A stretch of DNA of 7,691 nt from Alphaproteobacteria bacterium (GTDB lineage: Bacteria; Pseudomonadota; Alphaproteobacteria; Micropepsales; Micropepsaceae), in the NCBI GenBank assembly GCA_028869725.1, contig JAGWRJ010000634.1, positions 1 through 7,691 of the forward strand. The letters are read 5' to 3'. The notes beneath the pieces are model-generated. The model searched no databases, was not told the DNA's origin, and was given only the letters and a program-made list of their open reading frames with translations. Positions 1 through 6,090 of this stretch are shown here, in pieces. How positions within the stretch are numbered: the first letter of the stretch is position 1; the number at the start of each line of letters is the position of its first letter. The translations under genes and the position numbers were made by a program.

Positions 1-12
1 ATAGATCTTCCG

Positions 13-1104
13 TCAAAGTACGGACTTCAGGGCCTCGGCAACAGCGGGATGCATGATCTTTCCGGCTTTGACATTCAGTCCGTTGTTAAAACCGGGATCA
101 TCCTTCAGGGCCGCATCGGCTCCCTTGTTTGCTAGCGCATAGACGTAGGGCGCTGTTGCGGCGTTCAATGCATAGGTGGATGTCAGTGGCGCCGCGCCGG
201 GCATGTTTGCGACGCAGTAATGGACGATGCCATCCACTTCATAGGTCGGATCGGCATGTGTGGTGGGGTGGCTTGTTTCAAAACACCCGCCTTGATCGAT
301 CGCCACGTCGACGATCACTGCACCTTTGCGCATGAGCTTGAGATCTTCGCGTGTGACAAGCTTTGGAGCTGCAGCACCGGGAAGCAGCACGCATCCAATG
401 ACAAGGTCGGCGTCTGCGACCGCTGCGCGGATGGCCTGTCTGGTCGACATAGCGGTCTTCACGCGGCCGCCGAACTCCGCATCGATTTCCTCCAGTCGCG
501 AGGGCGCGATATCGAACAAGGTCACATCAGCACGCAGACCCGCCGCCATTGCAGCTGCATGCCGGCCGGACACTCCGCCCCCCAGAACGACAACTTTGGC
601 GGGTGGCACGCCGGGAACACCTCCCATCAGCATGCCGCGTCCTCCTGCAGGCTTTAGCAGAAGAGTCGATCCAACCTGTGACGCCATGCGACCAGCGACC
701 TGGCTCATCGGCGCCAGAAGTGGCAGGCGTCCGGCTTTGTCGGTTATGGTTTCATAGGCAATGCACGTAGCGCCAGATTTCATGAGTCCCTTGGCTTGCT
801 GTGGATCGGGCGCAAGGTGAAGGTACGTGAAGAGGGTGTGGCGTGGACGCAGCCTGGCGATCTCTTCCGGCTGCGGTTCCTTCACCTTGACGATCATGTC
901 GACGGCTTCGAACAATGTATCCGCGTCGGCGACGACTTTTGCCCCCGATGATTGATAGTCCTGATCGGACTGACCGATTCCAACCCCTGCTCCTGCTTCG
1001 ACGAATACGTCGTGGCCCATCGCAACCAACTGGTGGACTACAGCCGGCACGAGTCCGACGCGAAATTCCAAGGTTTTTATTTCCTTTGGAACACCTATCT
1101 TCAT
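13..1104 (-). CDS. ald: Alanine dehydrogenase (NAD-dependent)
   Basis: Reversible oxidative deamination of L-alanine to pyruvate and ammonium with NAD reduction, in the cytoplasm. The 363-residue product is close to the usual length of about 370. The N-terminal signature GVPKEIK at residues 4-10 is followed by Arg15, Lys75 (in KVKEP) and His96 (in FTYLHL), which match the substrate-binding arginine and lysine and the catalytic histidine of the family. The Rossmann nucleotide loop is GGGVSG at 175-180 with an acidic residue, Asp198, ending the second strand, as expected for NAD rather than NADP. Asp270 lies in the conserved IDQGGCFE block. The gene starts 22 bases after the aminotransferase stop on the same strand, so the two are almost certainly one transcript, with Ald regenerating the pyruvate consumed by its neighbour. 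The ribosome site is weak (GAGAGA about 8 bases before ATG). The related nicotinamide nucleotide transhydrogenase alpha subunit is excluded by the full set of Ald motifs. Confidence 0.96.
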   Translation of the reverse strand: MKIGVPKEIKTLEFRVGLVPAVVHQLVAMGHDVFVEAGAGVGIGQSDQDYQSSGAKVVADADTLFEAVDMIVKVKEPQPEEIARLRPRHTLFTYLHLAPDPQQAKGLMKSGATCIAYETITDKAGRLPLLAPMSQVAGRMASQVGSTLLLKPAGGRGMLMGGVPGVPPAKVVVLGGGVSGRHAAAMAAGLRADVTLFDIAPSRLEEIDAEFGGRVKTAMSTRQAIRAAVADADLVIGCVLLPGAAAPKLVTREDLKLMRKGAVIVDVAIDQGGCFETSHPTTHADPTYEVDGIVHYCVANMPGAAPLTSTYALNAATAPYVYALANKGADAALKDDPGFNNGLNVKAGKIMHPAVAEALKSVL

Positions 1105-1126
1105 GACTATTTCTCTCTAGGTTGTG

Positions 1127-2452
1127 TCAGGGGATTTTGCTAAGTACATCGCGTATTGTCGTGACCATGCGGTCAATCTGGTCCTTTTCGACAATCAGTG
1201 GCGGCGAAAGCGCAATTATGTCGCCGGTGACGCGGATGAGTAGACCACGATCAAAGCAGGTGTCGTATGCTTCAAGTGCCCGCTCGGTAGCTTTGCCTTT
1301 GCGCGGCTCCAGTTCTATTCCGGCGATGAGGCCAAGGTTGCGAACATCGATGACGTGACGGGCATCCGCAAGGCTGTGTATTGCCTCTTCCCAATAGTTC
1401 GAAAGGTTGTGCGCGCGCGCAAACAGATCCTCGTCGGCATAGGTCTGAAGCGTGGCGAGGCCTGCAGCGCAGGCCAAGGGATGCGCAGAGTAGGTGTAGC
1501 CATGGAACAGCTCAATCGGTGTGTCCGCAGCCTCGAGGATCGTGTCATAGACGGCTGAATTGACCGCGACCGCGCCCATCGGCACGGTGCCATTGGTCAA
1601 TCCCTTTGCCATGGTGATGATATCCGGGCGGACGCCGAATCGATTTGCGGCATAAGACGAGCCAACTCGCCCAAATGCCGTAATGACTTCATCGAAAATA
1701 AGCAGGATGCCGTAGTGATTGCAGATTTCCCTCAGACGTTCGAGGTACCCCTCTGGCGGGATCAGCACGCCGGTCGATCCAGCCACCGGTTCGACTATGA
1801 CCGCCGCAATGGTCGAGGGATGATGCAACGCGACGATGTCTTCCAGACGATCGGCCAGTTCGGCTCCATGCTTGGGCTGGTTGCGGGAGAACGCGTTGCG
1901 CTTCAGGTCATGGGTGTGTGGCAGGTGATCCACGCCGACAAGAAGAGGGCCAAAGCGCATACGGTTGCGCACGATGCCGCCAACGGAAATTCCACCAAAT
2001 CCCACGCCGTGATAGCCGCGTTCCCGCCCGATCAGACGCGTGCGGCTCGATTCTCCACGTGCTGCATGATAGGCGAGGGCTATCTTCAGCGCGCTATCGA
2101 CTGATTCCGAACCGGAGTTGCAGAAAAATATCCGGTCGAGGCCTTCAGGGGTCAGCTCCGAAATCCGGTTGGCCAATTCAAATGACAGCGGATGGCCAAG
2201 GTTGAACGAGGGTGCGTAGTCCAGTTCAGCGACTTGGCGCCGGATGGCTTCTACGATGAGCGGGCGGGCATGGCCGGCATTGACACACCAAAGCCCGGCC
2301 GTGGCATCCAGAATGGGCTTGTCGTCCGCGTCATAATAAAACATGCCTTCGGCCCGGTGGACGAGGCGTGGATTGGCTTTGAAGCGCCGGTTGGGGGTGA
2401 AGGGCATCCAGAAGGCGTCTAGGTCTGTGCGGGCGTTGGTCTGTGACGGCAT
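1127..2452 (-). CDS. Omega-amino acid:pyruvate aminotransferase (class III, PLP)
   Basis: A 441-residue class III (fold type I) aminotransferase moving a terminal amino group from an omega-amino acid or amine to pyruvate, giving an aldehyde plus L-alanine. Visible family features are LDAFWMPFTPNR at 11-22, LWCVNAGH at 54-61, the phosphate-binding NSGSE at 112-116, GRERGYHG at 142-149 with Tyr147 stacking on PLP, Asp254 in IFDEV pairing with the pyridine nitrogen, the Schiff-base Lys283 in MAKGLTNG, and FHGYTYSAHP at 316-325. Arg407 (in IRVTGD) corresponds to the carboxylate-binding arginine of the Pseudomonas beta-alanine:pyruvate enzyme (BauA/OapT type), which this resembles along its whole length as far as I can recall that sequence. 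Beta-alanine is therefore the default substrate, but taurine, hypotaurine or 4-aminobutyrate-like donors cannot be excluded. It is the first gene of a pair with ald. No convincing Shine-Dalgarno sequence precedes the ATG. Confidence 0.93.
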   Translation of the reverse strand: MPSQTNARTDLDAFWMPFTPNRRFKANPRLVHRAEGMFYYDADDKPILDATAGLWCVNAGHARPLIVEAIRRQVAELDYAPSFNLGHPLSFELANRISELTPEGLDRIFFCNSGSESVDSALKIALAYHAARGESSRTRLIGRERGYHGVGFGGISVGGIVRNRMRFGPLLVGVDHLPHTHDLKRNAFSRNQPKHGAELADRLEDIVALHHPSTIAAVIVEPVAGSTGVLIPPEGYLERLREICNHYGILLIFDEVITAFGRVGSSYAANRFGVRPDIITMAKGLTNGTVPMGAVAVNSAVYDTILEAADTPIELFHGYTYSAHPLACAAGLATLQTYADEDLFARAHNLSNYWEEAIHSLADARHVIDVRNLGLIAGIELEPRKGKATERALEAYDTCFDRGLLIRVTGDIIALSPPLIVEKDQIDRMVTTIRDVLSKIP

Positions 2453-2472
2453 GGGGTGGATCTGCCCTCAAA

Positions 2473-2495
2473 GCGAGAATTATCGTGATCACAGA
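2473..2495 (-). repeat. Composite cis element, copy A (GTGATCAC palindrome plus GCGAGAAT)
   Basis: Plus-strand GCGAGAAT (2473-2480), four bases, then GTGATCACAGA (2485-2495). On the minus strand this reads TCTGTGATCAC, four bases, ATTCTCGC, and includes the -10-like GATAAT. It lies 20 bases upstream of the aminotransferase start codon. The second copy is in the same orientation near 2649. The perfect 8-base palindrome GTGATCAC suggests a dimeric regulator site; which family binds it is unknown. Confidence 0.55.
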
Positions 2496-2499
2496 CGTC

Positions 2500-2528
2500 C
2501 CCATACATCGTTGCAGGGGTATCGTCAA
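2500..2528 (-). promoter_or_regulatory. Candidate sigma-70 promoter for aminotransferase-ald
   Basis: On the minus strand a TTGACG box (2528-2523) is followed after exactly 17 bases by TATGGG (2505-2500). The -35 is good and the -10 is poor. The predicted start near 2493 would fall on the GTGATCAC palindrome, a layout that suits repression. The -35 box sits within the perfect palindrome GTCAATTGAC (2524-2533). An alternative -10, GATAAT, occurs just downstream (2484-2479) without a good -35 partner. Confidence 0.35.
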
Positions 2529-2648
2529 TTGACAGCGTTGGCGCTGGCGACCGGCCTTCCCACTGTGCTGGATCCCGATATCTTGGAGGGGTTCGTAAGT
2601 TTCGCATGATTTGTCATATGCGCCGTGCACCTCGCCTGTCTTCTCCCT

Positions 2649-2672
2649 GCGAGAATATAAAGTGATCACAGA
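2649..2672 (-). repeat. Composite cis element, copy B
   Basis: Plus-strand GCGAGAAT (2649-2656), five bases, then GTGATCACAGA (2662-2672). It shares all 19 bases of the two conserved blocks with copy A; only the intervening bases differ. On the minus strand it contains TATATT (2658-2653), a possible -10 box. It lies about 200 bases upstream of the aminotransferase, so it may be a second promoter or a remote operator. Confidence 0.55.
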
Positions 2673-2738
2673 TAATTTGTGCTGTGGATCAGGGGACGAA
2701 GGCTCCCCACCCAGTGAGTTCGGGGCGCCATACAAGGT

Positions 2739-2754
2739 GCCCTCTCTTGAGGGC
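2739..2754. other. Small perfect hairpin
   Basis: GCCCTC, loop TCTT, GAGGGC: a 6-base-pair stem with a 4-base loop. No T-run follows on either strand, so a classical intrinsic terminator is not supported. Confidence 0.4.
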
Positions 2755-2777
2755 CTGTACTGGCTACTCCGGAACGT

Positions 2778-2791
2778 GGCCGGTCCCGGCC
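2778..2791. other. Near-palindrome GGCCGG-TC-CCGGCC
   Basis: Six-base inverted repeat with a 2-base centre, extended by one flanking T-A pair (2777/2792). As RNA the loop must open to at least four bases. It may be part of the aldehyde dehydrogenase 3' structure or a protein site; the sequence does not decide. Confidence 0.3.
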
Positions 2792-2803
2792 AATTGGCGT
2801 TGT

Positions 2804-2835
2804 CCTCCGACTGACGCCTTTGCGGCAGTCGGAGG
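2804..2835 (-). terminator. Strong hairpin downstream of the aldehyde dehydrogenase, possible terminator
   Basis: CCTCCGACTG (2804-2813) pairs perfectly with CAGTCGGAGG (2826-2835). Inside the 12-base loop, CGC and GCG can pair again across one mismatch, leaving a CTTT loop. It starts about 50 bases past the aldehyde dehydrogenase stop on the minus strand, where a terminator would be expected. No U-tract follows, so it may instead be an mRNA 3'-end stabiliser or work with Rho. Confidence 0.4.
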
Positions 2836-2837
2836 GC

Positions 2838-2857
2838 TTGCCGGCATCACACGGCAA
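2838..2857 (-). other. Hairpin immediately after the aldehyde dehydrogenase stop
   Basis: TTGCCG (2838-2843) pairs with CGGCAA (2852-2857) around an 8-base loop. It lies 26 bases beyond the stop codon on the minus strand and just before the stronger hairpin at 2804-2835, so the two would form a tandem structure in the transcript. Confidence 0.35.
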
Positions 2858-2883
2858 AGCGCTCCCGGATCGGCGCGAAGAAG

Positions 2884-4416
2884 CTAGGAGCGCAACACGG
2901 TCGGCAGTAAGTCGCTCGGCAGATCCTGGTAGCAAACTGGACGCAGGAAGCGATCGATCGAAAGCGTTCCCACGGATGTGCTGCGGCCATCGGAGGTTGC
3001 CGGAAACGGGCCCCCGTGAACCATGGCGTGCGCTACTTCAACGCCAGTGGGCCAGCCGTTCGCGAGGATCCGCCCCGCCTTGCGCTCAAGGATGGGTAAT
3101 AAGTTCCGGGCAAGCGCATGGTCAGCGTCATCGATCTGTAAGGTGGCCGTGAGCTGGCCTTCGAGGGCTTCCAGTACCGCTTGCATTTGCTGCTGGTTGT
3201 CACAGTGCACAAGGACGGATGACGGCCCAAAAACTTCCTGGGCCCATTTAGGTGAGGCCAGGAAGTCCGTGGCCGAAACCGAAAACAGGAATGCCTGACC
3301 ACAGTTCGGGCCGCGACCCTCCGGGCCGGCACCTACCGCTTGGGCGTGTAGATCATCGCGTAGGCGCGCGATACCCGAGGTGTAATTGGCAAAAATGCCT
3401 GGCGTCAGCATGGTCGCGGCGGGCTTGTGTACGATTCCGGCCGCTGCAGCTTTTATGAACCGCTCGAGCCCGGGGCCTTGCACCGCAATCAGAAGGCCGG
3501 GATTGGTGCAGAATTGCCCAACTCCCATCGTCAGAGAATTGAGAAAGGCCTCGGCGAGTGCCTCGGCACGCCGGTCCAGCGCACCGGGCAACAGCAGAAC
3601 CGGATTGATGCTGCTCATTTCAGCATAGACCGGGATGGGCTCGGCCCGACGCGCGGCGATCTCCATGAGGGCAAGCCCTCCCTGCCGCGAACCGGTAAAT
3701 CCGACTGCCTTGATGTGAGGATTGGCTACCAAAGCTGCGCCTAGCGCGTTGCTCGGTCCTGCGATCATCGAAAAGACACCATCAGGGAGCCCACACGCCT
3801 TGACGGCCTCGATGATAGCGCCGGCCACCAACTCGCTGGCCCCAGGGTGGGCTGGATGGGCTTTGACAACGACCGGGCATCCTGCCGCCAGAGCTGCGGC
3901 GGTGTCGCCACCAGCCACAGAGAATGCGAACGGAAAATTGCTGGCGCCAAAAACCGCGACTGGGCCAACCGGAATCTTGCGAAGACGCAGATCCGGCCTT
4001 GGCAGCGGCGTACGGTCCGGCTGCGCGGGATCTATGCGCACCCCCTGCCAGCGGCCATCACGCAGCTCACCGGCAAACAGTCTGAGCTGGTTACAGGTAC
4101 GTGCAAGTTCGCCTGTCAGCCTCGCCTGCGGAAGCGCTGTCTCACTCTGGGCTCTCGGTATGGCGGTCTCACCAAGGGCTGCCACATTTTCTGCAATTGC
4201 CTCGAGGAGTTGTGCTCTTTCCTCGGCACTGGTCGCCCGGTACCGGTCAAAGACGGAATTGGCCAGCGCGCAGGCCTGCTCAACGTCCATTTCGGATGAA
4301 ACGCTAAAACCCGGTTCGATCTTTTCTGAAGTTTCCGGATTGACTGCATAAAATCGGTCGGCGGACTGCACCCGCTTGCTGCCAATGAAGAATGCGCCGG
4401 TAAGTGGGGTTGCCAT
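2884..4416 (-). CDS. Aldehyde dehydrogenase, alpha-ketoglutaric semialdehyde dehydrogenase group
   Basis: NAD(P)-dependent oxidation of an aldehyde to its acid, cytoplasmic. The 510 residues match the KGSADH (2,5-dioxovalerate dehydrogenase) group, known from aldaric acid, pentose and hydroxyproline catabolism. Supporting features: GPVAVFGASNFPFAFS at 151-166 with oxyanion Asn160, VVVKAHPAHPG at 182-192 with coenzyme-binding Lys185, GFTGS at 239-243, general base Glu266 in EMSSINP (replacing the usual ELGGK), nucleophile Cys303 in GQFCTNPG, and EVFGP at 394-398. The frame is open to 4443, but I choose ATG 4416 because AGGAG (4427-4423) lies six bases upstream. A 166-base gap separates it from the kinase upstream and 431 bases from the aminotransferase downstream, so it may be its own unit. 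Substrate is uncertain: it could oxidise the aldehyde made by the aminotransferase, or true ketoglutarate semialdehyde. Confidence 0.9.
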   Translation of the reverse strand: MATPLTGAFFIGSKRVQSADRFYAVNPETSEKIEPGFSVSSEMDVEQACALANSVFDRYRATSAEERAQLLEAIAENVAALGETAIPRAQSETALPQARLTGELARTCNQLRLFAGELRDGRWQGVRIDPAQPDRTPLPRPDLRLRKIPVGPVAVFGASNFPFAFSVAGGDTAAALAAGCPVVVKAHPAHPGASELVAGAIIEAVKACGLPDGVFSMIAGPSNALGAALVANPHIKAVGFTGSRQGGLALMEIAARRAEPIPVYAEMSSINPVLLLPGALDRRAEALAEAFLNSLTMGVGQFCTNPGLLIAVQGPGLERFIKAAAAGIVHKPAATMLTPGIFANYTSGIARLRDDLHAQAVGAGPEGRGPNCGQAFLFSVSATDFLASPKWAQEVFGPSSVLVHCDNQQQMQAVLEALEGQLTATLQIDDADHALARNLLPILERKAGRILANGWPTGVEVAHAMVHGGPFPATSDGRSTSVGTLSIDRFLRPVCYQDLPSDLLPTVLRS

Positions 4417-4582
4417 GTGAAACTCCTGACTCAAATGAACCATTGTTCCGCGCAGGAGGCTGCTCGGACAGGTGATGGCCGCCTAGCTACTACACAGCCC
4501 GCGCAGAGCATGCAAACAAAGACCTGATGATCAAAACAAGTTGAAGTTTGCGCACCAGACGCTGGCCCGCAGCAAGGCCAAT
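4417..4582 (-). promoter_or_regulatory. Leader region of the aldehyde dehydrogenase
   Basis: 166 bases between the kinase stop and the aldehyde dehydrogenase start, with no gene. It is long enough to hold a promoter. On the minus strand TTTTGATCATCAG (plus 4525-4537) contains the 6-base core TGATCA of the palindrome found upstream of the aminotransferase, without its flanking bases. No convincing -35/-10 pair was found. Confidence 0.35.
4423..4427 (-). promoter_or_regulatory. Ribosome binding site of the aldehyde dehydrogenase
   Basis: Minus-strand AGGAG six bases before the ATG at 4416. It decides the start in favour of the protein beginning MATPLTGAFF rather than the upstream in-frame ATG at 4443. 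Confidence 0.75.
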
Positions 4583-5425
4583 TCAGTCGGTCAGCCAGTG
4601 ACGGTGCGCATCCAGCCGGAAGCACCAATCGGCACGCGCCGGCATCTCAAGCAGGATCCAGCGTGTCAGGCGTTCGAAGTGCGCGATGAAGCGTATGAGC
4701 TGGGCATCGCTCATCCCCGCGCCGGTCTGTCGACGCAATGCCATCTCCTGTTCCCGGCGCCATTCGAACACGATCGCAAAGTCAGGCGCCTCAAGCAGAG
4801 CCAGGGCATCTATGGATGCGAACAAATTCTGGTACGGCCCGGCCAGTTGCGACTGGACGAAGTTGCGCCATGTGCAATTGGGGTCTTCCTCAGCTTCCAG
4901 ACGGTTTATGGGCGTTACCAGGTCCGAGCTGGGCTGTGGACGCGCGCCAACGCACCAGCCTTCGAAGAGGACGACTTCAACCGGTGTTTGAACGCGGGTC
5001 ACCTCGTTCGCACGCGTATCATGAGCCTTGTCGAAGCGAGGAAGATCGCAATATCCGGGCTGCACCAGCTGATCGAGGCAACTGGCAAGCAGGTCGGTAT
5101 CATGAGTTCCGGGAACGCCACGAGTGATCAGAAGCGGATGAATGCACGTTGACAGTTTCATCCGTTCTGCCTGCGGCAGATAAAAGTCATCGAGGGAAAC
5201 GATTGCCGATCGAACACCCAGGCTCTCGAGGTGTTCTCTGCTAGCCTGCGCGAGGGTACTCTTGCCCGATCCCTGAGCGCCACATAGTCCTACGATAACC
5301 GGCCGCTGCAACCTTCGCCACAGGGCGTGGACACGATCTGTGAAGCTCCGGGTCAGATCCGGTGCGGATGAACGATGTCCATTCATGGTGCTTTGCGTCG
5401 TGGGTCTGATGCTGTCTTCCGCCAC
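4583..5425 (-). CDS. P-loop kinase of the plant-type D-glycerate 3-kinase (GLYK/Tda10) family
   Basis: Probable ATP-dependent small-molecule kinase in the phosphoribulokinase/uridine kinase-like superfamily; the family includes plant D-glycerate 3-kinase and yeast Tda10. In the 280-residue reading, Walker A is GAQGSGKS at 49-56, followed by SLDDFY at 77-82, RGVPGTHD at 102-109, LPRFDKA at 128-134, FEGWCVG at 154-160 and EWRREQE at 221-227, all in the family order and spacing. The start is unresolved. An in-frame TAA ends 9 bases upstream of GTG 5425, so the gene starts there or at ATG 5386 (267 residues); neither has a clear ribosome site. It is the first minus-strand gene from the divergent region, 166 bases upstream of the aldehyde dehydrogenase. 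Glycerate is the default substrate by family, but many bacterial members are uncharacterised and nothing else here makes or uses glycerate obviously. Confidence 0.8.
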   Translation of the reverse strand: MAEDSIRPTTQSTMNGHRSSAPDLTRSFTDRVHALWRRLQRPVIVGLCGAQGSGKSTLAQASREHLESLGVRSAIVSLDDFYLPQAERMKLSTCIHPLLITRGVPGTHDTDLLASCLDQLVQPGYCDLPRFDKAHDTRANEVTRVQTPVEVVLFEGWCVGARPQPSSDLVTPINRLEAEEDPNCTWRNFVQSQLAGPYQNLFASIDALALLEAPDFAIVFEWRREQEMALRRQTGAGMSDAQLIRFIAHFERLTRWILLEMPARADWCFRLDAHRHWLTD

Positions 5426-5468
5426 GGAGGCAGCTTATGCACTCTCATTGCGGGGAGGCAAAGCAGGA

Positions 5469-5483
5469 GTGCGAGGCTCGCAC
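5469..5483. other. 15-base palindrome with single central base
   Basis: GTGCGAG, G, CTCGCAC. A 7-base perfect inverted repeat around one base fits a dimeric protein operator better than an RNA hairpin. It lies about 45 bases upstream of the kinase GTG start, in the position of a kinase promoter or leader. Confidence 0.4.
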
Positions 5484-5562
5484 TTTGGGCCGGCGAAGGC
5501 TCGTAGTCCCTATGGAGGGGGCAGCGGTCCGGGCGACGAAGGATCATGGTCCAGGTCCCGCT

Positions 5563-5582
5563 GCATGCCGCCTTCGGCATGC
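5563..5582. other. 8-base-pair perfect hairpin
   Basis: GCATGCCG, loop CCTT, CGGCATGC. It is stable as RNA on either strand but has no following T-run. It lies about 140 bases upstream of the kinase start, between the two TCCAGGTCCC direct repeats. Confidence 0.4.
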
Positions 5583-5718
5583 GCCGAGCCGCCACCGCGC
5601 AACTGAGCCTGCTTCCAGGTCCCAGCCGTGACGGGAGTTCACGTCGGTGGCCTGGCGCCTGTCCGGGATTTGGCCTCCTCTGTTGGTCCCGGTACGGGGC
5701 GGGGTGGGACGTCGGCCA

Positions 5719-5743
5719 CCTCAGCGCTGACTATAGGCTGAGG
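5719..5743. other. Inverted repeat with nested palindrome
   Basis: CCTCAGC (5719-5725) pairs with GCTGAGG (5737-5743) around 11 bases. The left arm overlaps a perfect 10-base palindrome, TCAGCGCTGA (5721-5730). It could be an operator in the middle of the divergent region. Confidence 0.35.
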
Positions 5744-5969
5744 ACGCATGCGCACCGCCGCAGATCCTCGTCAAGTCGATCCCGAGAAAATGTAAAGGCC
5801 GATCAACACCAGCTATGCTTTTGAGTACCACTTGCGGCCCAGGAATACTTGACGAACATGTGGGTTCACGGATCGGGTGGACTACGCTACTGGCCACAAC
5901 TCAGGCCTGCATGAACGTCGACCTGTTGGCGAATTGGTGGATCCTGTCTGCCAAAGGGGAGCTACTGAA

Positions 5970-5990
5970 GGCGCGCATTCCCTGCGCGCC
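5970..5990 (+). other. Very GC-rich hairpin ahead of the Rieske promoter candidate
   Basis: GGCGCGCA, loop TTCCC, TGCGCGCC: an 8-base-pair perfect stem. No T-run follows. It ends 12 bases before the TTGACG box at 6003, so it may insulate the downstream promoter or be a binding site. Confidence 0.4.
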
Positions 5991-6002
5991 CGGTCACAGG
6001 CG

Positions 6003-6031
6003 TTGACGGGTGCCACGCGATCGCCCAACAT
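6003..6031 (+). promoter_or_regulatory. Candidate promoter for the Rieske-fdhD pair
   Basis: TTGACG (6003-6008), a 17-base spacer, then CAACAT (6026-6031). The -35 is good and the -10 weak, and the leader would be about 55 bases. The spacer contains the palindrome GCGATCGC (6017-6024), where a regulator could act. Confidence 0.25.
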
Positions 6032-6085
6032 CCCTTGCCGCTGCCGGCTTCACCGGTCCTTCCGCGGCAATGTGCCGGGCCAGGC

Positions 6086-6090
6086 GAGGA
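6086..6090 (+). promoter_or_regulatory. Ribosome binding site choosing the Rieske start
   Basis: GAGGA ends three bases before ATG 6094; AGG at 6082-6084 gives an alternative, better spaced contact. This supports ATG 6094 over the upstream in-frame ATG at 6010, whose extra 28 residues precede the conserved part of the protein. Confidence 0.5.

Larger units (their letters stand above)
2453..2883. other. 431-base gene-free regulatory gap
   Basis: This lies between the aldehyde dehydrogenase stop and the aminotransferase start, both on the minus strand. I see no credible gene: the open frames here are short, lack ribosome sites and resemble nothing known to me. It splits into a left half (2453-2672) carrying two copies of a composite repeat and a possible promoter for the aminotransferase, and a right half (2739-2857) carrying four hairpins consistent with the 3' end of the aldehyde dehydrogenase transcript. 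Confidence 0.75.

Noticed and set aside
13..2452. Taurine dissimilation operon (tpa-ald)
   Set aside because: The gene pair fits the logic, but the aminotransferase motifs match the beta-alanine:pyruvate type and no sulfoacetaldehyde enzyme or taurine transporter is present, so the specific name is not supported.
2485..2494. CRP site, because TGTGA and TCACA halves appear
   Set aside because: A CRP site needs about six bases between the halves; here they overlap as TGTGATCACA, so it is a different, shorter palindrome.
2331..2735. 134-codon minus-strand frame spanning the gap and the aminotransferase start
   Set aside because: It overlaps the aminotransferase by about 120 bases in another frame, has low-complexity Arg/Pro-rich ends, and reads through both cis repeats.
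2804..2835. Classical intrinsic terminator
   Set aside because: The stem is strong, but no run of U follows on the minus-strand transcript, so only a tentative terminator is listed.
3722..4351. 209-codon plus-strand frame inside the aldehyde dehydrogenase
   Set aside because: Ala/Ser-rich shadow of the minus-strand gene, which carries all catalytic residues.
4541..5152. 203-codon plus-strand frame over the kinase
   Set aside because: Antisense to the kinase P-loop gene; no motif seen.
5426..5640. Riboswitch upstream of the kinase
   Set aside because: I looked for known conserved cores and found only simple hairpins; nothing matched a class I could name.
5546..5824. 92-codon plus-strand frame in the divergent region
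   Set aside because: No ribosome site, Arg/Ser-rich composition typical of chance frames in GC-rich DNA, and it runs through two inverted repeats.
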